From the NCBI GenBank assembly GCA_051953655.1, contig JBQCIO010000259.1, positions 1-19,235 of the forward strand: DNA of 19,235 nucleotides. The letters are read 5' to 3'. Below the pieces are notes generated by a model. The model ran no database searches. It was not told the origin of the DNA and saw only the letters and a list, made by a program, of their open reading frames with translations. Shown one piece after another: positions 1 to 6,752 of the stretch. Each line of letters begins with the position of its first letter. The first letter of the stretch is position 1. Both the position numbers and the translations under genes were made by a program. The DNA comes from JBQCHF01 sp051953655 (lineage in GTDB: Bacteria; Actinomycetota; Actinomycetes; Motilibacterales; Motilibacteraceae).

Positions 1-85
1 CCGCGCGCCGCCGCGCGGGCGGGGGGGGGGCGCCCGCCCCCCCCGGGGGCGCCGCGCCCCCCGGCGGGGGCCCGCCCCCCCCGCG
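1..85. other. G/C-only low-complexity window end
   Basis: The first 85 bases contain only G and C, with homopolymer runs of up to ten G and eight C. Even in a ~73% GC genome this is not normal intergenic DNA. The bases between here and position 100 look ordinary. A contig-end sequencing or assembly artefact is the simplest reading. It lies downstream of the ctaF stop codon, so no gene is affected. Confidence 0.7.
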
Positions 86-100
86 AGGGTGCTGCCGAGC

Positions 101-496
101 TCAGTGGGCGTGCTCGCCGCGGTAGTACTCGAAGACGAAGCCGATCGTGGACAGGCCCAGCACGAGGACGCCGATGTAGAGCAACCACCAGCCGACCGCG
201 ATGCCGGCAGCGCAGAGACCGGCACCGGCCGCGACCGGGAGCGGCCACCAGGAGTGGGGGCTGTAGAAGCCCAGCTCACCGGCGCCCTCGGCGATCTCGG
301 CGTCCACCCGGTCCTCCGGCCGCGGGTCGATGCGCCGCGCCGTGAACAGGACGTAGAAGCCGATGAGGAACGCCAGCCCGGCGGTCAGCGCCAGCGCGGT
401 GGTGCCGACCGGCTCGCCCGAGACGAACCAGTAGACCAGCGCCACGATCCCGTAGAAGACGGTGCCGGAGGCGAACAGCCAGCCCTCGATCTTCAC
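101..496 (-). CDS. ctaF: Cytochrome c oxidase subunit 4 (actinobacterial CtaF)
   Basis: Small accessory subunit of the aa3-type cytochrome c oxidase, an inner-membrane part of the actinobacterial bc1-aa3 supercomplex. The 131-aa product has four hydrophobic segments (about residues 5-26, 32-53, 84-102 and 103-124). A hydrophilic loop with an acidic stretch lies near residues 56-75, and the family-typical FYSPHSWWP lies at 77-85, before the second helix pair. The start is GTG at 496-494, overlapping the ctaD stop by four bases (GTGA), so the two are probably translationally coupled. A longer open frame continues upstream inside ctaD but is antisense-free shadow; the KIEGWLFASG N-terminus fits the family. 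The order ctaC-ctaD-ctaF puts it last in the operon. In M. tuberculosis ctaF directly follows ctaC and ctaD is elsewhere. Confidence 0.93.
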   Translation of the reverse strand: MKIEGWLFASGTVFYGIVALVYWFVSGEPVGTTALALTAGLAFLIGFYVLFTARRIDPRPEDRVDAEIAEGAGELGFYSPHSWWPLPVAAGAGLCAAGIAVGWWLLYIGVLVLGLSTIGFVFEYYRGEHAH

Positions 497-2217
497 TTGC
501 GGCCCTCCAGGTCCGGCTCGCCGTAGAACTGGTCGATGAGGTTCTTGTTCGGCGTCGGGGTGTCGACGTGGACGACCTCGGGGTGGTGCAGGTCGAACGC
601 CGGACGCTCGGACCGGATCCGCGGCAGGGCCACGAAGTTGTGCCGCGGCGGCGGGCAGGAGGTCGCCCACTCCAGCGAGGCGCCGTAGCCCCACGGGTCG
701 TCCACGGTCACCTTGGGCGCCCGCTTGGCGGTGATCCACACGTTGTAGAGGAACGGCAGCGTGGAGGCGCCGAGCAGGAAGGCGCCGATCGAGGAGATCG
801 TGTTGAGCGTGGTGAAGCCGTCGGCGGCGAGGTAGTCGGCGTAGCGGCGCGGCATGCCCTCGACGCCCAGCCAGTGCTGCACGAGGAAGGTGGTGTGGAA
901 ACCGATGAACAGCGTCCAGAAGTGCAGCTTGCCGAGCTTCTCGTCGAGCATCTTGCCGGTGAACTTGGGCCACCAGAAGTAGAAGCCGGCGAACATCGCG
1001 AACACCACGGTGCCGAACACGACGTAGTGGAAGTGCGCCACCACGAAGTAGGAGTCGGACACGTGGAAGTCCAGCGGCGGGCTGGCCAGGATGATGCCGG
1101 TGAGACCGCCGAAGAGGAACGTGATGAGGAAGCCGATGGACCACAGCATCGGTGTCTCGAAGGTCAGCGATCCTCGCCACATCGTGCCGACCCAGTTGAA
1201 GAACTTCACGCCGGTCGGCACCGCGATGAGCATCGTCATGAAGCTGAAGAACGGCAGCAGCACCGCGCCGGTGACGAACATGTGGTGGGCCCACACGGTG
1301 ACCGACAGGCCGGCGATGGCGATGGTCGCGAAGATCAGGCCCTTGTAGCCGAACACCGGCTTGCGGCTGAACACCGGGAGGATCTCGGTGACGATGCCGA
1401 AGAAGGGCAGCGCGATGATGTAGACCTCGGGGTGCCCGAAGAACCAGAACAGGTGCTGCCAGAGGATCGGGCCGCCGTTCTGCGGGTCGAACACGTGCGC
1501 GCCGAACCGGCGGTCGGCCTCGAGCGCGAGCAGCGCCGCCGCCAGCGGCGGGAAGGCCATGAGCACCAGCACGCTGGTGAGCAGGATGTTCCAGGTGAAG
1601 ATCGGCATCCGGAACATCGTCATGCCCGGGGCGCGCATGCAGAAGATCGTGGTGATGAAGTTGACGCCGCCGAGGATGGTGCCGAGACCACCGACCGCCA
1701 GGCCCATCACCCACAGGTCGGAGCCCGTGTTGGGCGAGAACACCGGGCCGGACAGCGGCGCGTAGGCGAACCAGCCGAACGAGGCGGCACCGCCGGGCAG
1801 CAGGAAGCCGGAGACCGCGATGAGACCGCCGAACAGGAACAGGTAGAAGCTGAACATGTTCAGCCGCGGGAACGCGACGTCCGGGGCGCCGATCTGCAGC
1901 GGGACGATCACGTTGCCGAACCCGATGAACAGCGGCGTGGCGAACAGCAGCAGCATGATCGTGCCGTGCATGGTGAACAGCTGGTTGTACTGCTCGTTCG
2001 TCAGGAACTGCAGGCCCGGCCGGGCCAGCTCGGCGCGCATGACCAGCGCCATGAGCCCGCCCAGGAGGAAGAACGAGAACGAGGCGATCAGGTACATGTA
2101 GCCGATCGTCTTGTGGTCCGTGGACGTCATCCAGCGCACCACGATGTTGCCGCGGCGGGTGGGCCGCGGCGGCAGCGCCGACGTCGTGGCGACGCGCGGC
2201 TCGCTCGTGAGGGTCAC
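493..2217 (-). CDS. ctaD: Cytochrome c oxidase subunit I (aa3-type)
   Basis: Catalytic subunit I of the heme-copper oxidase. It reduces oxygen to water at the heme a3-CuB site and pumps protons across the cytoplasmic membrane. The 574-aa length is normal, with about twelve membrane helices. Visible ligands are His84 (MHGTIM, heme a), His262 and Tyr266 in FFGHPEVYI (CuB and the cross-linked Tyr), His311-His312 (CuB), and His395 and His397 in AHFHYVV (hemes a3 and a). The GTG start at 2217-2215 has an AGGAGAG Shine-Dalgarno at 2224-2230 on the minus strand, eight bases away. It lies 39 bases after ctaC and overlaps ctaF by four bases, so the three form one transcription unit. No key residue is missing. 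Confidence 0.98.
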   Translation of the reverse strand: MTLTSEPRVATTSALPPRPTRRGNIVVRWMTSTDHKTIGYMYLIASFSFFLLGGLMALVMRAELARPGLQFLTNEQYNQLFTMHGTIMLLLFATPLFIGFGNVIVPLQIGAPDVAFPRLNMFSFYLFLFGGLIAVSGFLLPGGAASFGWFAYAPLSGPVFSPNTGSDLWVMGLAVGGLGTILGGVNFITTIFCMRAPGMTMFRMPIFTWNILLTSVLVLMAFPPLAAALLALEADRRFGAHVFDPQNGGPILWQHLFWFFGHPEVYIIALPFFGIVTEILPVFSRKPVFGYKGLIFATIAIAGLSVTVWAHHMFVTGAVLLPFFSFMTMLIAVPTGVKFFNWVGTMWRGSLTFETPMLWSIGFLITFLFGGLTGIILASPPLDFHVSDSYFVVAHFHYVVFGTVVFAMFAGFYFWWPKFTGKMLDEKLGKLHFWTLFIGFHTTFLVQHWLGVEGMPRRYADYLAADGFTTLNTISSIGAFLLGASTLPFLYNVWITAKRAPKVTVDDPWGYGASLEWATSCPPPRHNFVALPRIRSERPAFDLHHPEVVHVDTPTPNKNLIDQFYGEPDLEGRK

Positions 2218-2223
2218 GTCAGG

Positions 2224-2230
2224 CTCTCCT
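2224..2230 (-). promoter_or_regulatory. Ribosome binding site fixing the ctaD GTG start
   Basis: On the minus strand this reads AGGAGAG, separated by six to eight bases from GTG at 2217-2215. It is the only good Shine-Dalgarno near the N-terminus and supports GTG as start. Confidence 0.75.
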
Positions 2231-2256
2231 ACTGATCTGCGCTGGGTGCTGGACCG

Positions 2257-3228
2257 CTAGTTCTGCGACGGCGGGTTCGGGCTGCCCCCGCCGATCCCCG
2301 ACTCGCCGGTGCCGTTGGAGCCGCCGGAGGCCGGGTTGTCGGTGGTGCCCTCCGGAGCGGTCTGGCCGGCCGGGCCGGACCCCTGGCCCTGGTCCAGGCT
2401 GCTGTCCGGGCCGAGGGTGCTCGGCAGGGCGCCGGTCAGTCCTGCTGCGGCGAGGTCCTTGAGGTGCTGCTCGTACTGCGCCGGAGGGACGACCTTCACG
2501 TTGAACAGCATCCGCGAGTGGTCCACGCCGCAGAGCTCGGCGCACTTGCCGGCGTAGGTGCCCGGCTTCTCGGCGGTGGCCTCGAACCGGTTCACCCGAC
2601 CCGGGATGACGTCCATCTTGAACAGGAAGGTCGGCACCCAGAACGAGTGGATGACATCGCGCGAGGTGAGGATGTACTCGACCGACTCGCCCTGCGGCAG
2701 CCACAGCGTGGGCGGCTGGCCCGGGGTACCGGACTCGTAGACCAGCGGTTTGCCCTGCTGGTCCAGGTAGTTGAAGTCCCAGCTCCACCGCTTGGCCACC
2801 ACGTTGATCTTGACCTGGGCGTTGCCGTCGACCTTGGTGATGGCCGACTCGTCGCGCGCGGTGAAGTAGAAGAAGGTCAGGACCAGGACCAGCGGGACCG
2901 CGGTGTAGAGGATCTCGATCGGCAGGTTGTAGCGCACCTGCGGCGGAAGGCCGGTCTCGTTCTTGCGGCGCCGGAAGGCGACCGTGGCCCACAGGATCAG
3001 ACCCCACACCAGCACGCCGACCAGCAGCGCGGCGATCCAGGCGCTGGTCCACAGCGAGGTGATGCGGTCGGCCTGGTTGGTGATCCCGGCGGGCAGACCG
3101 GCGCGCTTCCACTCGTCGACCGTGCTCTGCGAGCAGCCGGTGGTGGTGAGCAGCAGACCCGTGACGAGCGCCAGGGGCGCCAGCCGACGGCGGCGCCGGC
3201 CCTGGCGGGCGATGGCGGAGGGACGCAA
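2257..3228 (-). CDS. ctaC: Cytochrome c oxidase subunit II (CuA lipoprotein)
   Basis: Subunit II carries the binuclear CuA centre that takes electrons from cytochrome c. The 323-aa protein begins with an Arg-rich N-terminus and a hydrophobic stretch ending in a lipobox-like TTTGC (Cys32), so it is probably a lipoprotein. Two membrane helices follow (about 61-82 and 105-123), then the cupredoxin domain. CuA ligands are His194, then Cys229, Cys233, His237 and Met240 in CAELCGVDHSRM. After the domain there is an unusual tail of about 60 residues rich in Gly, Ser, Pro and Gln (about 265-323), probably disordered. The chosen start is TTG at 3228-3226 with GGGAAGG upstream. It is first in ctaC-ctaD-ctaF. 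A TAGGGT -10-like box lies at 3283-3278. Confidence 0.96.
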   Translation of the reverse strand: MRPSAIARQGRRRRRLAPLALVTGLLLTTTGCSQSTVDEWKRAGLPAGITNQADRITSLWTSAWIAALLVGVLVWGLILWATVAFRRRKNETGLPPQVRYNLPIEILYTAVPLVLVLTFFYFTARDESAITKVDGNAQVKINVVAKRWSWDFNYLDQQGKPLVYESGTPGQPPTLWLPQGESVEYILTSRDVIHSFWVPTFLFKMDVIPGRVNRFEATAEKPGTYAGKCAELCGVDHSRMLFNVKVVPPAQYEQHLKDLAAAGLTGALPSTLGPDSSLDQGQGSGPAGQTAPEGTTDNPASGGSNGTGESGIGGGSPNPPSQN

Positions 3229-3277
3229 CTCGCAGGCCTTCCCGGGGGTACGGATGGTGCTTTCTCAGATCGGCGTC

Positions 3278-3283
3278 ACCCTA
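3278..3283 (-). promoter_or_regulatory. Putative -10 box for ctaC-ctaD-ctaF
   Basis: Minus-strand TAGGGT, about 50 bases upstream of the ctaC start. The same hexamer precedes adoK (6702-6697). No convincing -35 was seen. The leader between it and the gene has a Shine-Dalgarno. This is pattern inference only. Confidence 0.4.
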
Positions 3284-3412
3284 CTACCGGGCCTGGTTGA
3301 TCGCCGCCGTGGGGGCCGTCTGCGCCCCGGCGAGTCGAACGCGTTCACATGGCCCGTGGCGGCGCCCTGACCCGGTGCGGAGGGCCGCCCCGGACCGGCT
3401 TCCCGGCCCCGG

Positions 3413-3418
3413 TAGCGT
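3413..3418 (+). promoter_or_regulatory. Putative -10 box for the desulfurase (leaderless start)
   Basis: TAGCGT ends seven bases before the GTG at 3426, where a transcript would be expected to begin. No Shine-Dalgarno precedes the GTG, so the mRNA is probably leaderless. The same hexamer at the same distance is found at 6740-6745. Confidence 0.5.
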
Positions 3419-3425
3419 CGCGGAC

Positions 3426-4604
3426 GTGGCCTACCTCGACGCCGCCTCGGCGCAGCCGCCGCACCCCGCGGCCCGGGCCGCCTGGGGGGCGGCGCTCGAG
3501 CGGGGCTGGGCCGATCCCCTGCGGCTGCACGCCGAGGGCCGACGATCCGGGGCGCTGCTGGACGCGGCCCGGGCGGGCGTGGCGAAGGCGCTCGAGGCCC
3601 ATCCCGACGAGGTGTCCTTCACCTCCTCCGGCACCACCGCTGTGCACACCGGGCTGCTCGGCCTGCTCGCGGCCGCCGGCCGCCGGACCGGGCGGCCGGG
3701 CCGGGTCGTGGTCGGCGCCGTGGAGCACTCGGCGGTGCTGCGGGCCGCCGAGACGCACGCCGCCACCGGCGGCGAGGTGACCGTGGTCCCCGTCGACCGC
3801 ACCGGCCGGGTCGACGCCGAGGCGTTCCTGGCCGCGGTGGCCGGGGATCCGGCGGGCGCACAGGTCGCCCCGGCCGCCGTGGCGTGCCTGCAGAGCGGCA
3901 ACCACGAGGTCGGCACCCTGCAGCCGGTCGCGGAGGTGGCCGACGGCTGCGTCCGGCTGGGCGTGCCCCTCCTGGTCGACGCCGCGCAGTCCGTCGGCCG
4001 GGTGCCGGTGCCCGGCGGCTGGTCGGTGCTCACCGCCAGCGCGCACAAGTGGGGCGGTCCTCCCGGGGTGGGCGTGCTCGTGGTGCGGCGTGGGGTGCGC
4101 TGGCGCTCGCCCTGGCCGGAGGACGAGCGCGAGGGCGGGCGGTTCCCGGGCGCGCCGGCGGTCCCGGGGGTGCTGGCCGCGGCGGCAGCGCTGGAGTCGG
4201 TCCGCGCCGACCCGGCGGCCGAGGCGGCGGAGTCCGCCCGCCTGTCCGCGCTGGTCGACCTGATCCGGGCCGAGGTGCCGCGTCGCGTGCCCGACGTCGA
4301 GGTGGTGGGCCATCCCGAGCTGCGGCTGCCGCACATCGTCACGTTCTCGTGCCTCTACGTGGACGGCGAGGCGCTGGTCACCGGCCTCGCCCGCGCCGGC
4401 CACGCGGTGAGCTCGGGCTCGTCGTGCACGTCGAGCACGCTGCGGCCGAGCCACGTCCTGGAGGCGATGGGCGTGCTCACCCACGGCAACGTCCGCGTGT
4501 CGCTGCCCTTCGGCACCACCGAGGCCGACGTCGACGCCTTCCTCGCCGACCTGCCGAGGGTGGTCGAGGACGTCCGTGGCGCGGCCGGGGTGGCGGGGCT
4601 GTGA
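3426..4604 (+). CDS. Cysteine desulfurase (class V aminotransferase family)
   Basis: PLP-dependent enzyme expected to convert L-cysteine to L-alanine and a protein-bound persulfide. Of 392 aa, the family signature is visible throughout: the N-terminal YLDAAS, His101 (EHSAVL) stacking on PLP, Asp185 and Gln188 (VDAAQS), the PLP Lys208 in SAHKWGGP, and the sulfur-accepting Cys334 in SSGSSCTSS. The GTG start at 3426 is chosen over upstream in-frame starts because homology-like sequence begins there and a TAGCGT -10 box lies seven bases before. The stop overlaps the start of the TusA-like gene by four bases (GTGA), suggesting that persulfide is passed to that protein. It is divergent from ctaC. 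No SUF or ISC genes flank it, so it is more likely a dedicated sulfur-transfer enzyme (tRNA thiolation, cofactor sulfuration) than the main Fe-S assembly desulfurase. Confidence 0.92.
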   Translation: MAYLDAASAQPPHPAARAAWGAALERGWADPLRLHAEGRRSGALLDAARAGVAKALEAHPDEVSFTSSGTTAVHTGLLGLLAAAGRRTGRPGRVVVGAVEHSAVLRAAETHAATGGEVTVVPVDRTGRVDAEAFLAAVAGDPAGAQVAPAAVACLQSGNHEVGTLQPVAEVADGCVRLGVPLLVDAAQSVGRVPVPGGWSVLTASAHKWGGPPGVGVLVVRRGVRWRSPWPEDEREGGRFPGAPAVPGVLAAAAALESVRADPAAEAAESARLSALVDLIRAEVPRRVPDVEVVGHPELRLPHIVTFSCLYVDGEALVTGLARAGHAVSSGSSCTSSTLRPSHVLEAMGVLTHGNVRVSLPFGTTEADVDAFLADLPRVVEDVRGAAGVAGL

Positions 4605-4849
4605 GCGCGGTCCCGCAGCCCGACCTGGTGCTCGACGCCCTGGGCAAGCGCTGCCCGCTGCCGGTCATCGACCTGGCCCGCCGGATCGGCGAGGTCCCGG
4701 TGGGCGCGGTGGTGGCCGTGCTCGCCGACGACCCCGCCGCCCGGGTGGACATCCCCGCCTGGTGCCGGATGCGCGGCCAGGAGTCCCTGGGCGAGGCCGC
4801 CCTCCCCGACGGCCGCTCCCCCGCCCACCTGGTCCGCCGCCTCACCTGA
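4601..4849 (+). CDS. TusA-family sulfur carrier
   Basis: Small cytoplasmic sulfur-relay protein of 82 aa. It has the hallmark CPxP motif (KRCPLPVIDLARR, active Cys18) and the second conserved segment DIPAWCRMRG at about 50-59 that defines the TusA/SirA fold. It would accept persulfide sulfur on Cys18 and hand it to a downstream acceptor. The GTG start at 4601 overlaps the desulfurase stop by four bases, so the two are co-translated and probably partners. The target is unknown; family members feed tRNA 2-thiolation, molybdenum cofactor maturation or sulfur oxidation, and no gene here decides between them. The stop at 4847-4849 faces the convergent aat gene across the inverted repeat. Confidence 0.9.
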   Translation: MSAVPQPDLVLDALGKRCPLPVIDLARRIGEVPVGAVVAVLADDPAARVDIPAWCRMRGQESLGEAALPDGRSPAHLVRRLT

Positions 4850-4869
4850 CCCCACCCCACCCACCCACC

Positions 4870-4940
4870 TGGCGATCATGCAAAGGATGTAGATCGCCAG
4901 GGGGCGGCCGCGACGATCTACAGGTCTTGCATGATCACCA
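4870..4940. repeat. Imperfect 27-bp inverted repeat between convergent genes
   Basis: The left arm (4870-4896) and right arm (4914-4940) are reverse complements at 22 of 27 positions, around a 17-base GC-rich centre. Two well-matched blocks, GATCATGCAA and TGTAGATCG, are separated by a four-base mismatched internal loop. The arms are clearly less GC-rich than their surroundings. Position between convergent stops suits a bidirectional terminator, but the complex stem lacks a U-tract and resembles a dispersed REP- or MITE-type palindrome. No second copy was seen in this window. Confidence 0.75.
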
Positions 4941-4954
4941 AGGGGGTCAGGGGG

Positions 4955-5641
4955 TCAGGGGTGGCGGCCGTCGTCGAAGGCGGCGGGGAGGGGGCGGGTC
5001 AGCGCCCGGGCCAGCGCCCTGAGGTACTGCTTGCGGCGCATCTCGACCACGCCCAGGGAGGCCAGGTGCGGGGTGGCCCACTGGACGTCGAGCAGGCGGT
5101 CGGGGTCGGCGTCGGCGGCGAGCAGGTCGACCAGCCCGACCAGGGCGACCTTGGAGGCGTCCCGGGCCCGGTGGAACATCGACTCGCCCGCGAACAGCCC
5201 GCCGATCGCCACGCCGTACAGGCCGCCGACCAGCTCGCCCTCGAACCAGGTCTCCACCGAGTGCGCCCAGCCCAGCCGGTGCAGCTCGCCGTAGGCGGCG
5301 CGGATGTCGGCACCGATCCAGGCCCCGTCGCGGTCACCGCCCGCACAGCCCTCGACGACGTCGGCGAAGGCGGTGTCCACGCGGACCTCGTAGCGCCGGC
5401 ACGCCTGGCGCAGCGACCGCGAGACGCGCAGCCCGTCCAGGGGCAGCACGCCGCGCGGGTCCGGCGACCACCAGCCCAGCGGCCCGGCGACGCCTTCCAG
5501 CCGCATCGGGAACAGGCCGCGGCGGTAGGCGGCCAGCAGGGTCCCCGGGGCCAGGTCGGCCCCCACCCCGGCGACCTCGCCGAGCAGCGGCCGGTCGGCC
5601 CGGGGCAGGGCCCACCGGCACGGCGGCGGCTCGACCGGCAC
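4955..5641 (-). CDS. aat: Leucyl/phenylalanyl-tRNA-protein transferase
   Basis: Transfers Leu or Phe from aminoacyl-tRNA to the N-terminal Arg or Lys of proteins, marking them for ClpAP/ClpS-type degradation in the N-degron pathway. The 228-aa length is normal. Family blocks are intact: YRRGLFPM (about 39-46), GWWSPDPRGVLP (56-67), AHSVETW (126-132), LVGGLYGVAIGGLFAGESMF (137-156), DASKVAL (161-167), and the C-terminal DVQWATPHLASLG (185-197). The GTG start at 5641 has GGAGGG at 5650-5655, eight bases upstream. A longer open frame upstream overlaps adoK in another frame and is not real. It lies 26 bases after adoK and is probably co-transcribed. The stop codon sits in a short TGACCCCC tandem repeat. 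Confidence 0.95.
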   Translation of the reverse strand: MPVEPPPCRWALPRADRPLLGEVAGVGADLAPGTLLAAYRRGLFPMRLEGVAGPLGWWSPDPRGVLPLDGLRVSRSLRQACRRYEVRVDTAFADVVEGCAGGDRDGAWIGADIRAAYGELHRLGWAHSVETWFEGELVGGLYGVAIGGLFAGESMFHRARDASKVALVGLVDLLAADADPDRLLDVQWATPHLASLGVVEMRRKQYLRALARALTRPLPAAFDDGRHP

Positions 5642-5649
5642 GAGTCGTT

Positions 5650-5655
5650 CCCTCC
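5650..5655 (-). promoter_or_regulatory. Ribosome binding site deciding the aat start
   Basis: Minus-strand GGAGGG with eight bases to GTG at 5641-5639. It rules out longer alternatives that read far into adoK in the wrong frame. Confidence 0.8.
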
Positions 5656-5667
5656 CGCCCGGTCCCG

Positions 5668-6654
5668 TCAGGGCTTGGGGCAGCGCACGTGCGGCTCGAC
5701 CTCGGCGGCGGCGTCGTCGCCGTACGCCTTGGCCATCCGCTCGAGGAAGTGCGTGCGGGACAGCTCGTACTCCTGCGTGCCGATCGTCTCGATGACGTAT
5801 GTGGCCAGCAGGGAGCCGACCTGCACGCACCGACGGTCCTCCAGCCCCCACGCGACCCCGGTGAGGAATCCGGCGCGGAAGGCGTCGCCGACGCCGGTCG
5901 GGTCGGCCTTGCGCTCCTCGGCGACGACGTCGACGTGCACGCCGCGCTGGCCCTTGCGCTCCACCAGGGCGCCGCGCGGGCCGAGGGTGGTGACGCGGAC
6001 GTCCACCCGCTCGAGGATGTCGCCGGAGGACCAGCCGGTCTTCTGCTCTGTGAGGGCGGCCTCGTACTCGTTGGTGAACAGGTACGTGGCGCCGTCGATG
6101 AGCTCGCGGATCTCGTCGCGATGCATCCGGGCCAGCTGCTGGGACGGGTCGGCGGCGAACGGCAGGCCGCGCTGGCGGCACTCCTCGGTGTGCCGGAGCA
6201 TCGCGGCCGGGTCGTCGGCGCCGATCAGCACGAGGTCGACGCCGCCGTGCCGCTCGGCCAGCGCGCCGAGCTCGATCAGCCGGGCCTCGCTCATGGCGCC
6301 CGGGTAGAAGGACGCGATCTGGTTGTGGTCGGAGTCGGTGGTGCACACGAACCGGGCGGTGTGCTTGAGCTCGGAGACGTGGACGCCGCTGGTGTCCACC
6401 CCGTGCCGCTCCAGCCACGAGCGGTACTCGTCGAAGTCGGCGCCCACCGCGCCGACCAGCAGCGGCGAGAGGCCGAGGCAGCCCATCCCGAAGGCGATGT
6501 TGGCCGCCACCCCGCCGCGGCGGACCTCGAGGTCGTCGACGAGGAAGGACAGCGAGACGCGATCGAGCTTGTCGGCCACCAGGGAGTCGGTGAACCGCCC
6601 CGGGAAGCTCATGAGGTGGTCGGTGGCGATGGACCCGGTGACCGCGATGCGCAC
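5668..6654 (-). CDS. adoK: Adenosine kinase (PfkB/ribokinase family, AdoK-like)
   Basis: Phosphorylates adenosine to AMP in purine salvage. The 328-aa protein is a PfkB-fold kinase closely resembling M. tuberculosis AdoK (Rv2202c) as I remember that sequence: N-terminal IAVTGSIATDHLMSFPGRF, SLSFLVDD, the glycine-rich RRGGVAANIAFGMG (about 45-58), YPGAMSEAR (117-125), AADPSQQLAR (167-176), and the anion-hole/catalytic DPTGVGDAFRAGF with base Asp257. The family also holds sugar kinases, so substrate is inferred from similarity. The GTG start at 6654 follows a GGGAG site at 6662-6666. It shares a divergent promoter region with the 63-aa gene, including the palindrome at 6701-6712. aat follows 26 bases downstream. 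Its order relative to ctaC, erpA and glycerate kinase parallels Mycobacterium. Confidence 0.9.
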   Translation of the reverse strand: MRIAVTGSIATDHLMSFPGRFTDSLVADKLDRVSLSFLVDDLEVRRGGVAANIAFGMGCLGLSPLLVGAVGADFDEYRSWLERHGVDTSGVHVSELKHTARFVCTTDSDHNQIASFYPGAMSEARLIELGALAERHGGVDLVLIGADDPAAMLRHTEECRQRGLPFAADPSQQLARMHRDEIRELIDGATYLFTNEYEAALTEQKTGWSSGDILERVDVRVTTLGPRGALVERKGQRGVHVDVVAEERKADPTGVGDAFRAGFLTGVAWGLEDRRCVQVGSLLATYVIETIGTQEYELSRTHFLERMAKAYGDDAAAEVEPHVRCPKP

Positions 6655-6696
6655 GCGCGCTCTCCCGTCGACGTCTGGGCGTTCGGACGGGCGGCA

Positions 6697-6712
6697 ACCC
6701 TACCCGCGGGTA
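6697..6712 (-). promoter_or_regulatory. Putative adoK -10 box overlapping a 12-bp palindrome
   Basis: Minus-strand TAGGGT (6702-6697) is the likely -10 of adoK. It directly abuts and overlaps TACCCGCGGGTA (6701-6712), a perfect palindrome, which in turn overlaps CGGGTACCCG (6707-6716). An operator for a dimeric regulator would fit, but the words are short and GC-rich, so chance is possible. Confidence 0.35.
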
Positions 6713-6739
6713 CCCGTTCCCCCGCAGGCCGCGTCGCCC

Positions 6740-6745
6740 TAGCGT
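6740..6745 (+). promoter_or_regulatory. Putative -10 box for the 63-aa gene (leaderless start)
   Basis: TAGCGT lies seven bases before ATG 6753, exactly the arrangement seen before the desulfurase at 3413-3418. No Shine-Dalgarno is present, consistent with a leaderless transcript. Confidence 0.5.
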
Positions 6746-6752
6746 GGCGGTC

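Noticed and set aside
568..2235. Long plus-strand open frame opposite ctaD
   Set aside because: It is the antisense of ctaD in high-GC DNA. The product is Arg/Glu/His-rich with no recognisable domain, while ctaD on the minus strand is unambiguous.
3345..4484. Long minus-strand open frame opposite the desulfurase
   Set aside because: It is the reverse of a well-supported gene. Its product is Gly/Arg/Ala-rich, with no motif.
4900..4964. Strong G-quadruplex
   Set aside because: Only three long G-runs are close together and the rest are separated by the palindrome. Possible but weak, so not called as a feature.
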